The notes below the pieces were generated by a model. The model was not told the origin of the DNA. It made no database searches and saw only the letters and a list, made by a program, of their open reading frames with translations. From the NCBI RefSeq assembly GCF_002399615.1, contig NZ_DHDZ01000028.1, positions 63,272 to 127,271 of the forward strand: DNA of 64,000 bases, in the 5' to 3' direction. Position 1 is the stretch's first letter. Each line of letters starts with the position of its first letter. This DNA is from Pedobacter sp. UBA4863 (lineage in GTDB: Bacteria > Bacteroidota > Bacteroidia > Sphingobacteriales > Sphingobacteriaceae). This document shows, in pieces, positions 27,065-37,125 of the stretch. The translations under genes and the position numbers were made by a program.

Positions 27065-28249
27065 CTATCTTATTGCGCTAATCTTGCGTACCAATAAGCT
27101 AATTAGCACACCAAAACAACCTACCACAGCAAAAGAATAACGTAGATTAAACAACTCGGAAATATAACCTATTAATGGCGGTCCCATTAAAAACCCGAAA
27201 TAACCGATACTAGAAACCATTGCAATAGCTAAACTGGCGGGCATTTTATCATTATTACCGGCAATGCTATAAATCATCGGGATAATTACAGACACGCCAA
27301 TACCAACCAACATAAAACCAATAGTGGCTATGACCAAATTAGGAAAAACTACCGACAAAAACATCCCCAGCGAAACTAAAGCCCCACAAAATTGTAACAT
27401 TGTTTTTCTGCCATAGGCAGCTATAAACTTATCGCCCACAAAGCGGCCAATGGTCATCATAGCCGAATAAGTTGCGTAGCCTAAGATTACCCATTTAGCT
27501 GGCGCATTTACAATTTCCTTGAAATAAACGCCACTCCAATCCATCATTGCCCCCTCGGCGGCCATACTACAAAAAGCAATAATTCCTAACTGTATTAAAA
27601 CGCCTTGGGGTTTCATTAAAAACTTTGGTTTTTCTTTTTGGCCCGATTTGCCAATCAATAAAAATCGATGGTTAATAAAAATATGCACCCACGCCAATGG
27701 AGCAATAATCCAAAAGTGTGCAGTAGTGGATAAATGCAAGTTCATCATTAACAAGCCTAACAAAGCACCTGTAAAAAGTCCCAAGCTCCACGAGCCATGA
27801 AATGAGGACATTATTGGCTTACCATAATGGCTCTCGGCACTAACGGCCTGCGTATTTAAAGCGATGTTGCACAAGTTTCCTGAAATACCAAACAGCAGTA
27901 AAAAGAGTGCCAAATGCCAACCATGACTAGCCAAGGCCAAATTGGTTAAACAAAGTGCATAAAGTGGCGTTGCTAAAGTGAGTATTTTCTTGCTCCCATA
28001 GATGGCTACTAACCGTCCAGAAAGTGGCATTGTAATTAATTGGCCAATAGGCAAAGCCAATAAAATACTTCCCAAAGCGGCATCAGAAAGATTTAAGGCT
28101 TCTTTTAAGTCTGGAATACGGCTTGCCCAACTGGCAAAAACCAAACCTTGGCCAAAGTAAAAAAGCGATACCGCCAAACGAATGGTCTTCTTACTGTATT
28201 TACTACTTTCCCTAACGGATAAAGCAGAACTGTCTGCAATTGTTGACAT
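27065..28249 (-). CDS. Major facilitator superfamily transporter
   Basis: 394 residues with 12 predicted membrane helices. Visible MFS signatures are the N-terminal FYFGQGLVFASWASRIPDLK and the loop 2-3 motif SGRLVAIYGSKKILTLATPL (the G-x-x-x-D/G-R/K-x-G type, degenerate). Overall it resembles YbjJ-like or fucose-permease-like MFS proteins with a long helix around GNLCNIALNTQAVSAE. The substrate is unknown. It stands alone; a near-consensus -7 box (GACCTTTG, 28276-28283) lies upstream. Confidence 0.9.
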   Translation of the reverse strand: MSTIADSSALSVRESSKYSKKTIRLAVSLFYFGQGLVFASWASRIPDLKEALNLSDAALGSILLALPIGQLITMPLSGRLVAIYGSKKILTLATPLYALCLTNLALASHGWHLALFLLLFGISGNLCNIALNTQAVSAESHYGKPIMSSFHGSWSLGLFTGALLGLLMMNLHLSTTAHFWIIAPLAWVHIFINHRFLLIGKSGQKEKPKFLMKPQGVLIQLGIIAFCSMAAEGAMMDWSGVYFKEIVNAPAKWVILGYATYSAMMTIGRFVGDKFIAAYGRKTMLQFCGALVSLGMFLSVVFPNLVIATIGFMLVGIGVSVIIPMIYSIAGNNDKMPASLAIAMVSSIGYFGFLMGPPLIGYISELFNLRYSFAVVGCFGVLISLLVRKISAIR

Positions 28250-28389
28250 GAAAGAACGAATGGATTATAATTTATGCAAAGGTCTGCAAAAACCTATATA
28301 TAATACCATTCTTTAACGGCGCTGTTCATCATTTTAACACAAAGATTACTTTTTAAACAATGAGAAAAAAGCGACGACAGGTAAAATGA

Positions 28390-29571
28390 TTACTTCACAC
28401 CCCTACCCACTTCCTGTACAAAGCGATGAAAATTTAACTTCTTTTGCCTATCGCCCAAGCGTACAATAATCACTTTATTTTGGGGGTTTACATAAACCGA
28501 TTGCCCAAACATACCTTGTGCCTTATAATCGTAAACTTTCTTGGCATAAAAAAATCTACCGTCGGGATTTTTTTCTATAGCATAATTTAACTTCTCTTTA
28601 ACCAACGATTTAACCGCACTAACAGAATCTTTAAAGAACTTGAAATCTCTCGTAGCCCAAAATTGATTCTTATATCTCCTTTTAGTTAATGTATCGGGAT
28701 TAGTAGTAGTAGCCACCCATTTTTTAGAAATCAATTGTACCCCTTCCCAATTACCATTATTTAAGTACAACCTACCAATTTTAGCAAAATCTAAAGCTCT
28801 GGCATTAATACAGCAAAAAGCTTTGATATTTTCCTCTTCATCTAAGCTCCATAGCGCATCGTTTTCGGCACCCAAAGGCTTCCATAAGCGTTCTTGCATT
28901 AAGTGTTGTATTTTTTCACCCGTTGCTTTCTCTACAATAAAAGCCAACACTTGTGTATTGATACTCTGGTATTCGAAAACTTTTCCCGGCTCGTTCTTCA
29001 TCTTTAATTTAGCTACTATCTTTTTCAAATCGGCACCGTAATAACTACGGGTTATTTTCGAAAATGGACTAAAAGAACGTTCTTTAAAGTCGAAACCACT
29101 TCGCATATCCAATACATGTTGTATAGTTAAACGGCTAAAACGTTCGTCGTTTTTAGCTAGTTCTGGCAGGTATTTAATTACCAGCTCACCCGTAGATTTT
29201 ATTTCTCCCCTATCTACCGATATGCCAACTAAAGTTCCTACAAAAGATTTTGCCATAGAAAAACTAGGCTGCCTTGTGGCTAGTGACGTTTTTTCTGATA
29301 AATATTGATAAATGATACTATCGTTTTTAATCACCAGAAACACATTAGTTTTTGTGCCAATTAATGAAGTATCTAAATGTATCTTTAAGGAGCTATAAAC
29401 AGTATTCGGAAAACCATTTTTAAAATAAAATGGCACATTGGCTTTCTGAATAGCTACATTCTCGAACTTAGCGCTATCGCCCAAATCTGGAATTAGGTAT
29501 TTAACAGATCGCAACGGCACACAAGCCACAAGTAGTAGTAAAACTGATGTAAGGAAAAATAGCTTTCTCAT
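28390..29571 (-). CDS. Serine hydrolase lipoprotein (beta-lactamase class C-like)
   Basis: 393 residues with a lipoprotein signal peptide (lipobox LLVAC, Cys17). The beta-lactamase fold shows the SxxK motif SMAK (105-108) and a Tyr motif at about 201 (FEYQSINTQ). Class C-like proteins of this kind are esterases, peptidases or penicillin-binding enzymes rather than true beta-lactamases in most Bacteroidota. It should be anchored in the periplasm or outer membrane. It is separated by terminators and gaps from its neighbours, so it is likely monocistronic. Confidence 0.88.
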   Translation of the reverse strand: MRKLFFLTSVLLLLVACVPLRSVKYLIPDLGDSAKFENVAIQKANVPFYFKNGFPNTVYSSLKIHLDTSLIGTKTNVFLVIKNDSIIYQYLSEKTSLATRQPSFSMAKSFVGTLVGISVDRGEIKSTGELVIKYLPELAKNDERFSRLTIQHVLDMRSGFDFKERSFSPFSKITRSYYGADLKKIVAKLKMKNEPGKVFEYQSINTQVLAFIVEKATGEKIQHLMQERLWKPLGAENDALWSLDEEENIKAFCCINARALDFAKIGRLYLNNGNWEGVQLISKKWVATTTNPDTLTKRRYKNQFWATRDFKFFKDSVSAVKSLVKEKLNYAIEKNPDGRFFYAKKVYDYKAQGMFGQSVYVNPQNKVIIVRLGDRQKKLNFHRFVQEVGRGVK

Positions 29572-29627
29572 TATTACTAAAATACAAAAGCAAGGTTAAA
29601 AATGTGTTACACCAAAAAAATATTAAA

Positions 29628-29659
29628 AAAGCCTTGTTCATTTTCACGAACAAGGCTTT
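29628..29659 (-). terminator. Terminator after the 2-oxoglutarate dehydrogenase genes
   Basis: 12-bp stem (29628-29639 with 29648-29659), 8-base loop and a T-run on the minus strand, 22 bases past the sucB stop. Confidence 0.88.
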
Positions 29660-29680
29660 CTGTATAAAGTTTAACGTAAA

Positions 29681-30910
29681 TTATACGCCTAACAATAATC
29701 TAGCTGGATCTTCCAATAATTGTTTCACACGTACCAAGAAACCTACAGACTCACGCCCGTCGATAATTCTGTGATCGTAAGACAAAGCAATGTACATCAT
29801 TGGGCGAATTACCACTTCTTTATTTTCGGCAATTGGACGCTCAATAATGTTGTGCATACCTAAAATTGCAGATTGAGGCGCATTGATAATTGGTGTTGAC
29901 ATCATTGAACCAAATACACCACCATTGGTAATCGTGAAAGTTCCACCGGTCATTTCTTCAATCGTTAATTTGCTATCTCTTGCTTTAGTAGCCAATTCAA
30001 TTACCGATTTTTCGATTTGTGCCAAGCTCATGCTTTCTGCATTTCTAATGATTGGCACTACCAAACCTTTAGGTGCAGATACAGCGATAGAAACATCAAC
30101 AAAATCGTTATAGATAATATGATCGCCTTCGATACGAGCATTTACCGCCGGAAAATCTTTAGCAGCTTCGCAAACCGCTTTAGTAAAGAAACTCATGAAG
30201 CCTAAGCCCACACCATGTTTCTCTTTAAATTGGTCTTTATATTTTGCACGTAAATCCATAATTGGCTTCATGTTAACCTCATTAAAAGTAGTTAACATGG
30301 CGGTTTCGTTTTTAACCGCAACTAAACGCTTAGCTACAGTTTTACGCAATGGCGACATTTTTTCGGCACGCTCATTTCTTGAACCAGCAACCGCAGCAGC
30401 AACAGCAGGTGCAGCTTTCGGGCTTTCAGCTTTAGACTTTCCGCTTTCTGCTTTTTGAGCATCTTCTTTGGTAATTCTACCATCAACACCAGTACCTTTT
30501 ACGTTAGCCGCATCGATACCTTTTTCTGCCAAAATTTTACCAGCAGCTGGCGATGGAGTGCCAGCAGCATAGCTCTCTTTCGACTCTTTTTCTGCAACTG
30601 GAGCCGCAGCTTTATCTGCCGCAGGAGCATCAGCTTTTGGAGCTTCTTCTTTAGCTTCTTTTGCAGGAGCAGCACCACCTTCTTCGATAGCACAAACAAC
30701 CGCACCAATTTCTAGCGTATCGCCTTCGCTAGCAATAATTTTTAAAGTTCCCGCTTTTTCTGCAGTTAGTTCGAAAGTTGCCTTATCTGATTCTAACTCG
30801 GCAATAATTTCGTCCATCTCTACAAAATCACCATCGTTTTTTACCCAACGAGATAACACTACCTCGGTAATCGATTCGCCTACTGGCGGAACTTTGATTT
30901 CTAAACTCAT
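29681..30910 (-). CDS. sucB: Dihydrolipoyllysine succinyltransferase, 2-oxoglutarate dehydrogenase E2
   Basis: 409 residues. An N-terminal lipoyl domain with the modified Lys43 (ELESDKATFEL), an Ala/Lys/Glu-rich linker (about 78-115), the E1/E3-binding domain (PSPAAGKILAEKGID, GTGVDGRITKEDA), a second linker, and the catalytic domain ending SYDHRIIDGRESVGFL with the active histidine. It transfers succinyl groups to CoA in the TCA cycle. It follows sucA by 93 bases in the same direction; that gap holds a repetitive tract. Confidence 0.97.
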   Translation of the reverse strand: MSLEIKVPPVGESITEVVLSRWVKNDGDFVEMDEIIAELESDKATFELTAEKAGTLKIIASEGDTLEIGAVVCAIEEGGAAPAKEAKEEAPKADAPAADKAAAPVAEKESKESYAAGTPSPAAGKILAEKGIDAANVKGTGVDGRITKEDAQKAESGKSKAESPKAAPAVAAAVAGSRNERAEKMSPLRKTVAKRLVAVKNETAMLTTFNEVNMKPIMDLRAKYKDQFKEKHGVGLGFMSFFTKAVCEAAKDFPAVNARIEGDHIIYNDFVDVSIAVSAPKGLVVPIIRNAESMSLAQIEKSVIELATKARDSKLTIEEMTGGTFTITNGGVFGSMMSTPIINAPQSAILGMHNIIERPIAENKEVVIRPMMYIALSYDHRIIDGRESVGFLVRVKQLLEDPARLLLGV

Positions 30911-30914
30911 ATCT

Positions 30915-31000
30915 TATTTATGTTGTAAAGTTGAAATGTTGTAAAGTTAAAACATTGTAGATGAACAAAGTCTCAAATCTCACATCTCAGTTCTCAAATC
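30915..31000. repeat. Repetitive tract between sucA and sucB
   Basis: The first half repeats the word atgttgtaaagttgaa; the second half repeats tctcaaatctcacatctca. Both words occur again elsewhere in the window (21846-21911 and 54321-54350), so this is a composite of two repeat kinds. Confidence 0.6.
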
Positions 31001-31003
31001 TAT

Positions 31004-33802
31004 TTAATCTACTTTATCTTTCACTGCGTTTTTTGCAGTTTCTTTAAGCGGTTTCTTTGCTATTTCTGCTACCGAAGTTTCGAAAGTTTTAGCCACAATG
31101 TAAGCCTGTTGGTTGGTATGCTGTTTCATATAACCAGTTGCAGGGCTGCTGCTTTCTTTTCTCGAAATTACATCGATGTTATTTAGCGATGTTTTTCGCA
31201 ATCTGCGCAACATGTAAGGCCAAGCACCTTGGTTTTCTGGTTCTTCTTGTACCCAAACTACATCTTCAGCATTTTTATATTTCGCTACAATAGCTTCCAT
31301 TTGATCTACTGGCGTTGGATATAATTGCTCTACACGCACCACAGCAACGTTCTTATTGTTCTTTTGTGCTTCTAATAAATCGTAGTAAACTTTACCAGAA
31401 CAGAAAGCTACACGTTTTACATCGGCCACTTTTACGTTGCTATCATCAATTACTTCTTTAAAACCGCCGGCAGTAAAATCTGCTAATGGGCTTACACAAA
31501 GTGGATGGCGCAACAAACTCTTAGGGCTAAAGTTTACCAAAGGCTTACGGAAATCGCGTTTAAACTGACGCCGTAAAGCATGGAAGAAGTTGGCCGGAGT
31601 AGTACAGTTAGTTACCTGCATGTTGTACTCTGCACAAAGCTCCATAAAACGTTCTATACGTGCCGATGAGTGCTCTGGACCTTGACCTTCGTAACCGTGA
31701 GGCAATAACATTACCAAACCGTTAGCTCTTTGCCATTTAGTTTCGGCACTTGCAATGTATTGGTCAATTACAATTTGAGCACCGTTGTTAAAATCACCAA
31801 ACTGTGCTTCCCAAATGGTTAACGCATTAGGATTTGCCATGGCATAACCGTATTCGAAACCTAAAACACCGTACTCAGACAAGTGCGAGTTATAAATATC
31901 GAACTGTGCTTGTTGCTCAGAAATATTTAATAATGGAGTGTACTCTTCTTCCGAATCTTCTAAGGTTAATACCGCATGACGGTGAGAGAAAGTACCACGT
32001 TTCACATCCTGGCCACTTAAACGAACACGTTTACCTTCGGCCAATAAAGTACCGTAAGCCAATTGCTCGCCCAAAGCCCAATCGAAAACATGAGTTTCAG
32101 TTGCCATTTTCAAACGCTCATCAAATAATTTCTCAATTTTTTTGAAGAACTTTTTCTCTTTTGGCAAAGTGGTAATTCTTTTCGCAACTTCTAATAAAGT
32201 AGTTTTTTTAACACCTGTTTCTGGCGAGGTTTCGAAATCTTTTGCCGTTGCCAAACGCAAATCTGCCCAAGCACCACCAAATTTAACATCAGCCAATGCT
32301 GCATTATATTCTTTAGCCTCGTTTAATGAAGTTTGTAAATGAGCTTTGAACTCTTTCTCCATTTCCTTAGCACCAGCCTCATCAAGCTTACCCTCTTTAA
32401 TTAATTGAGCCACATATATCTTTAACGGGTTTGAATGTTTCTCAATCGCCTTGTATAATAAAGGTTGAGTGAATTTTGGCTCATCAGATTCGTTGTGCCC
32501 AAACCTGCGGTAGCACAAAATATCGATAAATACGTCGTTTCTATATTTCTGACGATATTCCATTGCTAAATTAATGGCATAAACTAAAGCTTCTGCATCA
32601 TCACCATTTACGTGGAAAACTGGCGACAAAGTTACTTTAGCAATATCAGTACAATAAGTACTAGAACGAGCATCCTTATAATTGGTGGTAAAACCGATTT
32701 GATTGTTGATGACCAAGTGGATAGTTCCGCCTGTTTTGTAACCATCTAAACCAGCCATTTGGATAACTTCATAAACAATACCTTGACCAGCCACAGAAGC
32801 ATCACCGTGAATTAATATTGGTGCTAAACGACCGTTATCTCCTTCGTATTTGAAATCGATTTTCGAACGGCTCATACCTTCCACAATACCATCAACAGTT
32901 TCTAAGTGCGATGGATTTGGGCACAAGCTCAAGTGTACGTTTTTACCTTTAGTGGTAGTTACATCGGTTGAGTAGCCGAGGTGATATTTTACGTCGCCAC
33001 CGTAAGGCGTTTCTGGATTGTAGCTTCTTCCTTCGAACTCTGCAAAAATATCTTTATAGCTTTTTTGCATGATATTGGCCAATACGTTCAAACGACCGCG
33101 GTGCGCCATACCAACTACAAATTCTTCAATACCTAAATCGGCACCTTTTTCAATAACCGAGTCTAATGCAGGAATTAAAGCCTCTGCACCTTCTAGAGAG
33201 AAACGCTTTTGACCTAAAAACTTAGTACCTAAAAAGTTCTCGAAAACAACCGCTTCGTTTAACTTTTTAACTACCCTAATTTTCTCTTCGTTAGACAGTT
33301 TTGGCGTATTGCGTTCGCCTTCCATCTTGTTCTCTAACCACGAAAGTACTTCTGGCGTACGCAAATATTTGTATTCTACACCAATTGAGCCACAATAAGT
33401 CTGCTCTAAAAATGCTACGATATCTTTTAATTTTGCTGAACCGATACCTAGCTCAACGCTTGATGTAAAAACCGTTTCTAAATCAGCACTTGACAGCCCA
33501 AAGTTTTCGATATTTAAAGTAGGCAAATGCTTACGTCTTTCTCTAACTGGGTTTGTTTTGGTAAATAAGTGGCCACGCTGGCGGTAACCATTAATCAAAT
33601 TTAAAACATTGATTTCTTTCAAAAAATGCTCAGGAGCTTCTGCTCCGCTAACATTAGGCGCATCTGCACCTCTTCCGAAATCAAAACCTTCAAAAAACTT
33701 CTGCCATCCAAATTCTACAGAATTAGGATCTTCTTTATAATTCTGGTACAGGGATTCAACATATTCGGCGTTGGGACCGTTAAGATAAGTTAGGTTATCC
33801 AT
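31004..33802 (-). CDS. sucA: 2-oxoglutarate dehydrogenase E1 component
   Basis: 932 residues, full length. It begins with the E1o N-terminal segment (LTYLNGPNAEYVESLYQNYK, the E2-interacting region). The thiamine diphosphate site shows HGDASVAGQGIVYEV and VINNQIGFTT; a catalytic histidine region (GMAHRGRLNVLANI) and the transketolase-like C-terminal half (LLPHGYEGQGPEHSSARIER) follow. It decarboxylates 2-oxoglutarate in the TCA cycle and passes the succinyl group to SucB. The E3 gene is not in the window. A good promoter lies at 33833-33864. Confidence 0.97.
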   Translation of the reverse strand: MDNLTYLNGPNAEYVESLYQNYKEDPNSVEFGWQKFFEGFDFGRGADAPNVSGAEAPEHFLKEINVLNLINGYRQRGHLFTKTNPVRERRKHLPTLNIENFGLSSADLETVFTSSVELGIGSAKLKDIVAFLEQTYCGSIGVEYKYLRTPEVLSWLENKMEGERNTPKLSNEEKIRVVKKLNEAVVFENFLGTKFLGQKRFSLEGAEALIPALDSVIEKGADLGIEEFVVGMAHRGRLNVLANIMQKSYKDIFAEFEGRSYNPETPYGGDVKYHLGYSTDVTTTKGKNVHLSLCPNPSHLETVDGIVEGMSRSKIDFKYEGDNGRLAPILIHGDASVAGQGIVYEVIQMAGLDGYKTGGTIHLVINNQIGFTTNYKDARSSTYCTDIAKVTLSPVFHVNGDDAEALVYAINLAMEYRQKYRNDVFIDILCYRRFGHNESDEPKFTQPLLYKAIEKHSNPLKIYVAQLIKEGKLDEAGAKEMEKEFKAHLQTSLNEAKEYNAALADVKFGGAWADLRLATAKDFETSPETGVKKTTLLEVAKRITTLPKEKKFFKKIEKLFDERLKMATETHVFDWALGEQLAYGTLLAEGKRVRLSGQDVKRGTFSHRHAVLTLEDSEEEYTPLLNISEQQAQFDIYNSHLSEYGVLGFEYGYAMANPNALTIWEAQFGDFNNGAQIVIDQYIASAETKWQRANGLVMLLPHGYEGQGPEHSSARIERFMELCAEYNMQVTNCTTPANFFHALRRQFKRDFRKPLVNFSPKSLLRHPLCVSPLADFTAGGFKEVIDDSNVKVADVKRVAFCSGKVYYDLLEAQKNNKNVAVVRVEQLYPTPVDQMEAIVAKYKNAEDVVWVQEEPENQGAWPYMLRRLRKTSLNNIDVISRKESSSPATGYMKQHTNQQAYIVAKTFETSVAEIAKKPLKETAKNAVKDKVD

Positions 33803-33832
33803 TGGTATATATAACTATTACGATAAGTATTG

Positions 33833-33864
33833 CAAAATTAGGATTTTACCTTTAGAAAAGGCAA
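33833..33864 (-). promoter_or_regulatory. Promoter of sucAB
   Basis: TTG, 21 bases, TAATTTTG on the minus strand. The spacer contains a small perfect inverted repeat (CCTTT-TCT-AAAGG). Confidence 0.75.
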
Positions 33865-33917
33865 TAAAATCATATTAAAATAAATTAAAAAAATGCACTT
33901 AGAATATAGACTATTTT

Positions 33918-35216
33918 TTAGGCTCGAACGACCTGTGCAAATACCCCTTTTGGATCTATAAATTTCAAAATTTTCTCAAAATCAAAACTATTCGACAACT
34001 TTTGATCGTTACCTACACCGGCAACCGCTGCCCAATTGCCCCAGTTACTTGCCGGACAATAATCTAACAATTGCTCTTCAAAATAAGCTGCGCCAAGCAC
34101 CCAATTCACAGACAATTCCTTAACCAAATAAGTAGCAACCAATTGCCTAGCTATTTGGCTTATATAACCAGTAGTATTGAGTTCTTGCATACACGCATCA
34201 ACCAAAGGCTGTCCTGTTTGCCCGTCTTTCCAATTTTGCAGGGCAGAGGTGTTTTCTAACCGTAAAGGCAAACCAACTTTATTAAAGCCTTGGGGCTTAA
34301 AAAAAATATTGCCATACTTTTTAAACATAAAACGATAATAATCTCTCCAGAGCAGTCCCAACACAATTTGATGAAAATAAGGCCTAATGCCATAACTAGC
34401 TTCAGCATCTTTCATCTTCCAATATACTTCGCGGGGAGATAAGCAGCCCAATGCTAACCAAGCAGAAAGTTTAGAAACAATTTCGTGCTTTTTTAAGGAT
34501 ATTTTTTCTAAAGCCATGTCTTCACCCGCATGTAAATAATCGTGCAAATGTGCCAAAGCTTCTTTTTCGCCACCCCTAAATTCGGTATTAACCTTTAGCA
34601 TTGCCGCAGTTGCATCTTGCAATAAGGTTCCTATTTCTGGCACTGCACCCCAATCTTCTACACTTGCAAAGCTAATGGTTGCTGGCATCGTAAAACAAGG
34701 TTTTACCAGCGCATCGCGTTCTGTTTTTTTCTTAAACTGCGTAAAAACATCGGGAATATCCTTAATTGGAAAAGGTAAATCTTCCTTATTATATAGCGTA
34801 TGGCCAATAAAATGTTTTAAATTTATTTTCTGCTTCCAAAGCGCATCTTCTACCTTTATACTTACGGCCGTTTCTTCGCTGGCCACTTCTCTATGGTGGT
34901 AAACTTCTGATATGTCGTGCTTAACAACCAATTCGGGCAAAATTTCTTCAGGATATCCTTGCAGCAACAACAAATCACCTCCCATTTCTTGCAACGACTG
35001 CCGCAAAGAAATCACACTTTCAATTAAGAATTTTGTTCTGGTAACGCCAGTTTTAAAAGAGTGGTAATTGGTTTTTTTGAAGTGGCGTGGATCGAAAACA
35101 TAAACTGGTAAAATTTCATCAGCCTTTGAAACAGCTTCAACCAACATCTCATTATCATGCAAGCGAAGATCATTTCTAAACCAAACTAAAATTTTTTTGC
35201 CCATATCCGTAGCCAT
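33918..35216 (-). CDS. Cryptochrome/photolyase family protein, DASH-like
   Basis: 432 residues. The N-terminal antenna domain begins KKILVWFRNDLRLHDNEMLV; the C-terminal FAD domain has the family segments WRDYYRFMFKKYGN and CPASNWGNWAAVAGVGND. It should bind FAD and repair pyrimidine dimers, mainly in single-stranded DNA, or sense blue light. Oddities: the usual SNRGRQ motif of the FAD pocket reads SQIARQ here (segment TTGYISQIARQLVATYL), and the C-terminus after GND is shortened and atypical. Start: ATG 35216 or the in-frame ATG at 35204. The AhpD-like gene diverges from it. Confidence 0.87.
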   Translation of the reverse strand: MATDMGKKILVWFRNDLRLHDNEMLVEAVSKADEILPVYVFDPRHFKKTNYHSFKTGVTRTKFLIESVISLRQSLQEMGGDLLLLQGYPEEILPELVVKHDISEVYHHREVASEETAVSIKVEDALWKQKINLKHFIGHTLYNKEDLPFPIKDIPDVFTQFKKKTERDALVKPCFTMPATISFASVEDWGAVPEIGTLLQDATAAMLKVNTEFRGGEKEALAHLHDYLHAGEDMALEKISLKKHEIVSKLSAWLALGCLSPREVYWKMKDAEASYGIRPYFHQIVLGLLWRDYYRFMFKKYGNIFFKPQGFNKVGLPLRLENTSALQNWKDGQTGQPLVDACMQELNTTGYISQIARQLVATYLVKELSVNWVLGAAYFEEQLLDYCPASNWGNWAAVAGVGNDQKLSNSFDFEKILKFIDPKGVFAQVVRA

Positions 35217-35340
35217 TCTATCTTAAGAGTTGCAAGTTGCGAAAAATTTAGGCCAATGTGCCAACAGCACTTTCATTTTTACATAGTTATAACACATCGA
35301 AACTTTACAAAAGACCAAGAATATTGGCAAAACCATTTAT

Positions 35341-35348
35341 TACATTTG
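35341..35348 (+). promoter_or_regulatory. -7 promoter box of the AhpD-like gene
   Basis: TACATTTG, 22 bases before the ATG at 35371. Confidence 0.55.
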
Positions 35349-35370
35349 TTATATCAACAAAACATTAAAA

Positions 35371-35808
35371 ATGAAAAGGATAAATATACCTAGCCTAGAA
35401 CCAAATGCCTACAAGGCCATGCTTGCATTAGAAAACTACTTACAAACTTCGGCATTAGATAAATTACACAAGGAGTTAATCAAGATAAGGGCTTCGCAAA
35501 TTAATGGCTGTGCATTTTGTTTAGATATGCACACTAAAGACGCCATTAAACTAGGCGAAACACCCCAACGTATTTTTTTATTAAATGCTTGGCGTGAAAC
35601 CGATTTATTTACAGAAGAGGAAAAAATTATTTTAGGATTAACTGAACAAATTACATTGATTAGTAACGGTGGCGTTGGCGATGATTTGTACTTAAAAGCA
35701 ATTGCAACATTTGGCGAAAACTATGTTGCACAAATTATTATGGCCTGTGTGGCTATTAACGGCTGGAACCGAATTGCCATTAGCACAAATACAGAAATCA
35801 TGAAGTAA
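35371..35808 (+). CDS. Carboxymuconolactone decarboxylase/AhpD-family protein
   Basis: 145 residues. The core motif is INGCAFCLDMHTKDAIKLGE with the redox pair Cys47 and Cys50 and His54, as in AhpD-type peroxidase components. It likely acts as a cytosolic thiol peroxidase or disulfide reductase. Function in a defined pathway is unknown; it stands alone, divergent from the photolyase gene, which would suit an oxidative or light stress role (inference). Confidence 0.9.
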   Translation: MKRINIPSLEPNAYKAMLALENYLQTSALDKLHKELIKIRASQINGCAFCLDMHTKDAIKLGETPQRIFLLNAWRETDLFTEEEKIILGLTEQITLISNGGVGDDLYLKAIATFGENYVAQIIMACVAINGWNRIAISTNTEIMK

Positions 35809-35921
35809 TTCGGAATTGATAAAGCACTATCGACATAGCGTTCTCGTTGCTATGCCCCCCTCGGAATAACAACAAACTGTTAGTTCTTGGCTAATTCTAA
35901 CCAATCACTAATTTAAAATTG

Positions 35922-37124
35922 TTAAACACTCACCAACTCCCTATAAATGTCCATCATCCGCTTTGCATTAGCATTAATTTCATGGTGTTTTTCTGCGGTT
36001 TTACGAGCATTCTCACCTATTTCTTGCCATTTTTTAGGCTGCGTTATACATTTTAAAATGTAACGGTAAAATTCATCTGGGGTATCTGCAATCAGAATAT
36101 CTCTGCCGTGCTTACAATTTATTCCTTCGGCTGCCATGGTAGTAGCTATAATACACTTCTGCATGGCCATGCCTTCAATAATTTTCACCCGCATACCACT
36201 GCCCGACAGCAAGGGCACAATCATAATTGCCTTGCTATTGATAAACTCTACCGCATCAAACACCTCTCCTTCTACAATAAGGTTATCAGAATCATAATCA
36301 AAAAATTGCTTTTGCATATGCTTGCCCGCAATGTAAAAGCGAAGTTCGCCGCTTAGTTCTTCAATATCTGGCCAAATCTCGTCCAAAAACCACTCTAAAC
36401 CTTCCTTATTTGGCCGCCAGTCCATTGCGCCTAAATGAAACAAAGTAGGGAAACTGGTTTTGGAAGTATCTATCTTATATTTTTCAAGATCTAAGGCAAC
36501 AGGAAAAACATCTAACCTTGTTTCGCAACCCATTAACAATAATTTTTGTCTATCGGGATTACTAATGGCAAAAACCTGATGAAAACGATTAATCTGCTCC
36601 ATTTCGTAAGCTTTAAGCCTTCGCGAAAGAAATTCTAAATAAGTTCGGCGAGGTGTAAAACGCTCTCTAATTGCCAACCGTTCCCAAACATCGTACTCTA
36701 TTTGGTGTACCCTATATACCAATTTTGCCTTACTATGCGCTTTAACGGCATCTAAATAAGGAATTACAAACAATCCCTCAAACTGAACAACATCAAATTC
36801 TTGCTCTTTCAGCAAATCTTCAAGTACTTTTTCTGCATTGTGGTCAAAATAACGCGAAACATTATAAGATTGATTAGAAAAGATATTGGTAAAGGCATCC
36901 CAAACATTCACTTCAACATTTATTGTAAACGAGTGAAAATTTATTTTTTCGAATACAGGATCGTAAATATCATCTACATCAATATATTGTTTAGAATTAT
37001 TAAGACAAAACAGCGTTATTTCTGCACCAAGCCTCAGTAAACCCTTTATAGTGTTGTAAACTACTATGGGGTAGCCGCTATTTGGCGGAAAAGGAACTCT
37101 ATGGCTTAGCAAAAGTACTTTCAA
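35922..37124 (-). CDS. Glycosyltransferase family 4 protein
   Basis: 400 residues in two Rossmann halves (GT-B). The N-terminal half starts KVLLLSHRVPFPPNSGYPIV; the C-terminal half has FHLGAMDWRPNKEGLEWFLD and the nucleotide-sugar binding segment VPLLSGSGMRVKIIEGMAMQ with the conserved glutamate. It probably adds a sugar to a surface glycan using a nucleotide-sugar donor. It follows rnhB with a 1-base gap, so the pair is cotranscribed, although the functions are unrelated. Confidence 0.92.
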   Translation of the reverse strand: MKVLLLSHRVPFPPNSGYPIVVYNTIKGLLRLGAEITLFCLNNSKQYIDVDDIYDPVFEKINFHSFTINVEVNVWDAFTNIFSNQSYNVSRYFDHNAEKVLEDLLKEQEFDVVQFEGLFVIPYLDAVKAHSKAKLVYRVHQIEYDVWERLAIRERFTPRRTYLEFLSRRLKAYEMEQINRFHQVFAISNPDRQKLLLMGCETRLDVFPVALDLEKYKIDTSKTSFPTLFHLGAMDWRPNKEGLEWFLDEIWPDIEELSGELRFYIAGKHMQKQFFDYDSDNLIVEGEVFDAVEFINSKAIMIVPLLSGSGMRVKIIEGMAMQKCIIATTMAAEGINCKHGRDILIADTPDEFYRYILKCITQPKKWQEIGENARKTAEKHHEINANAKRMMDIYRELVSV

Positions 37125-37125
37125 C

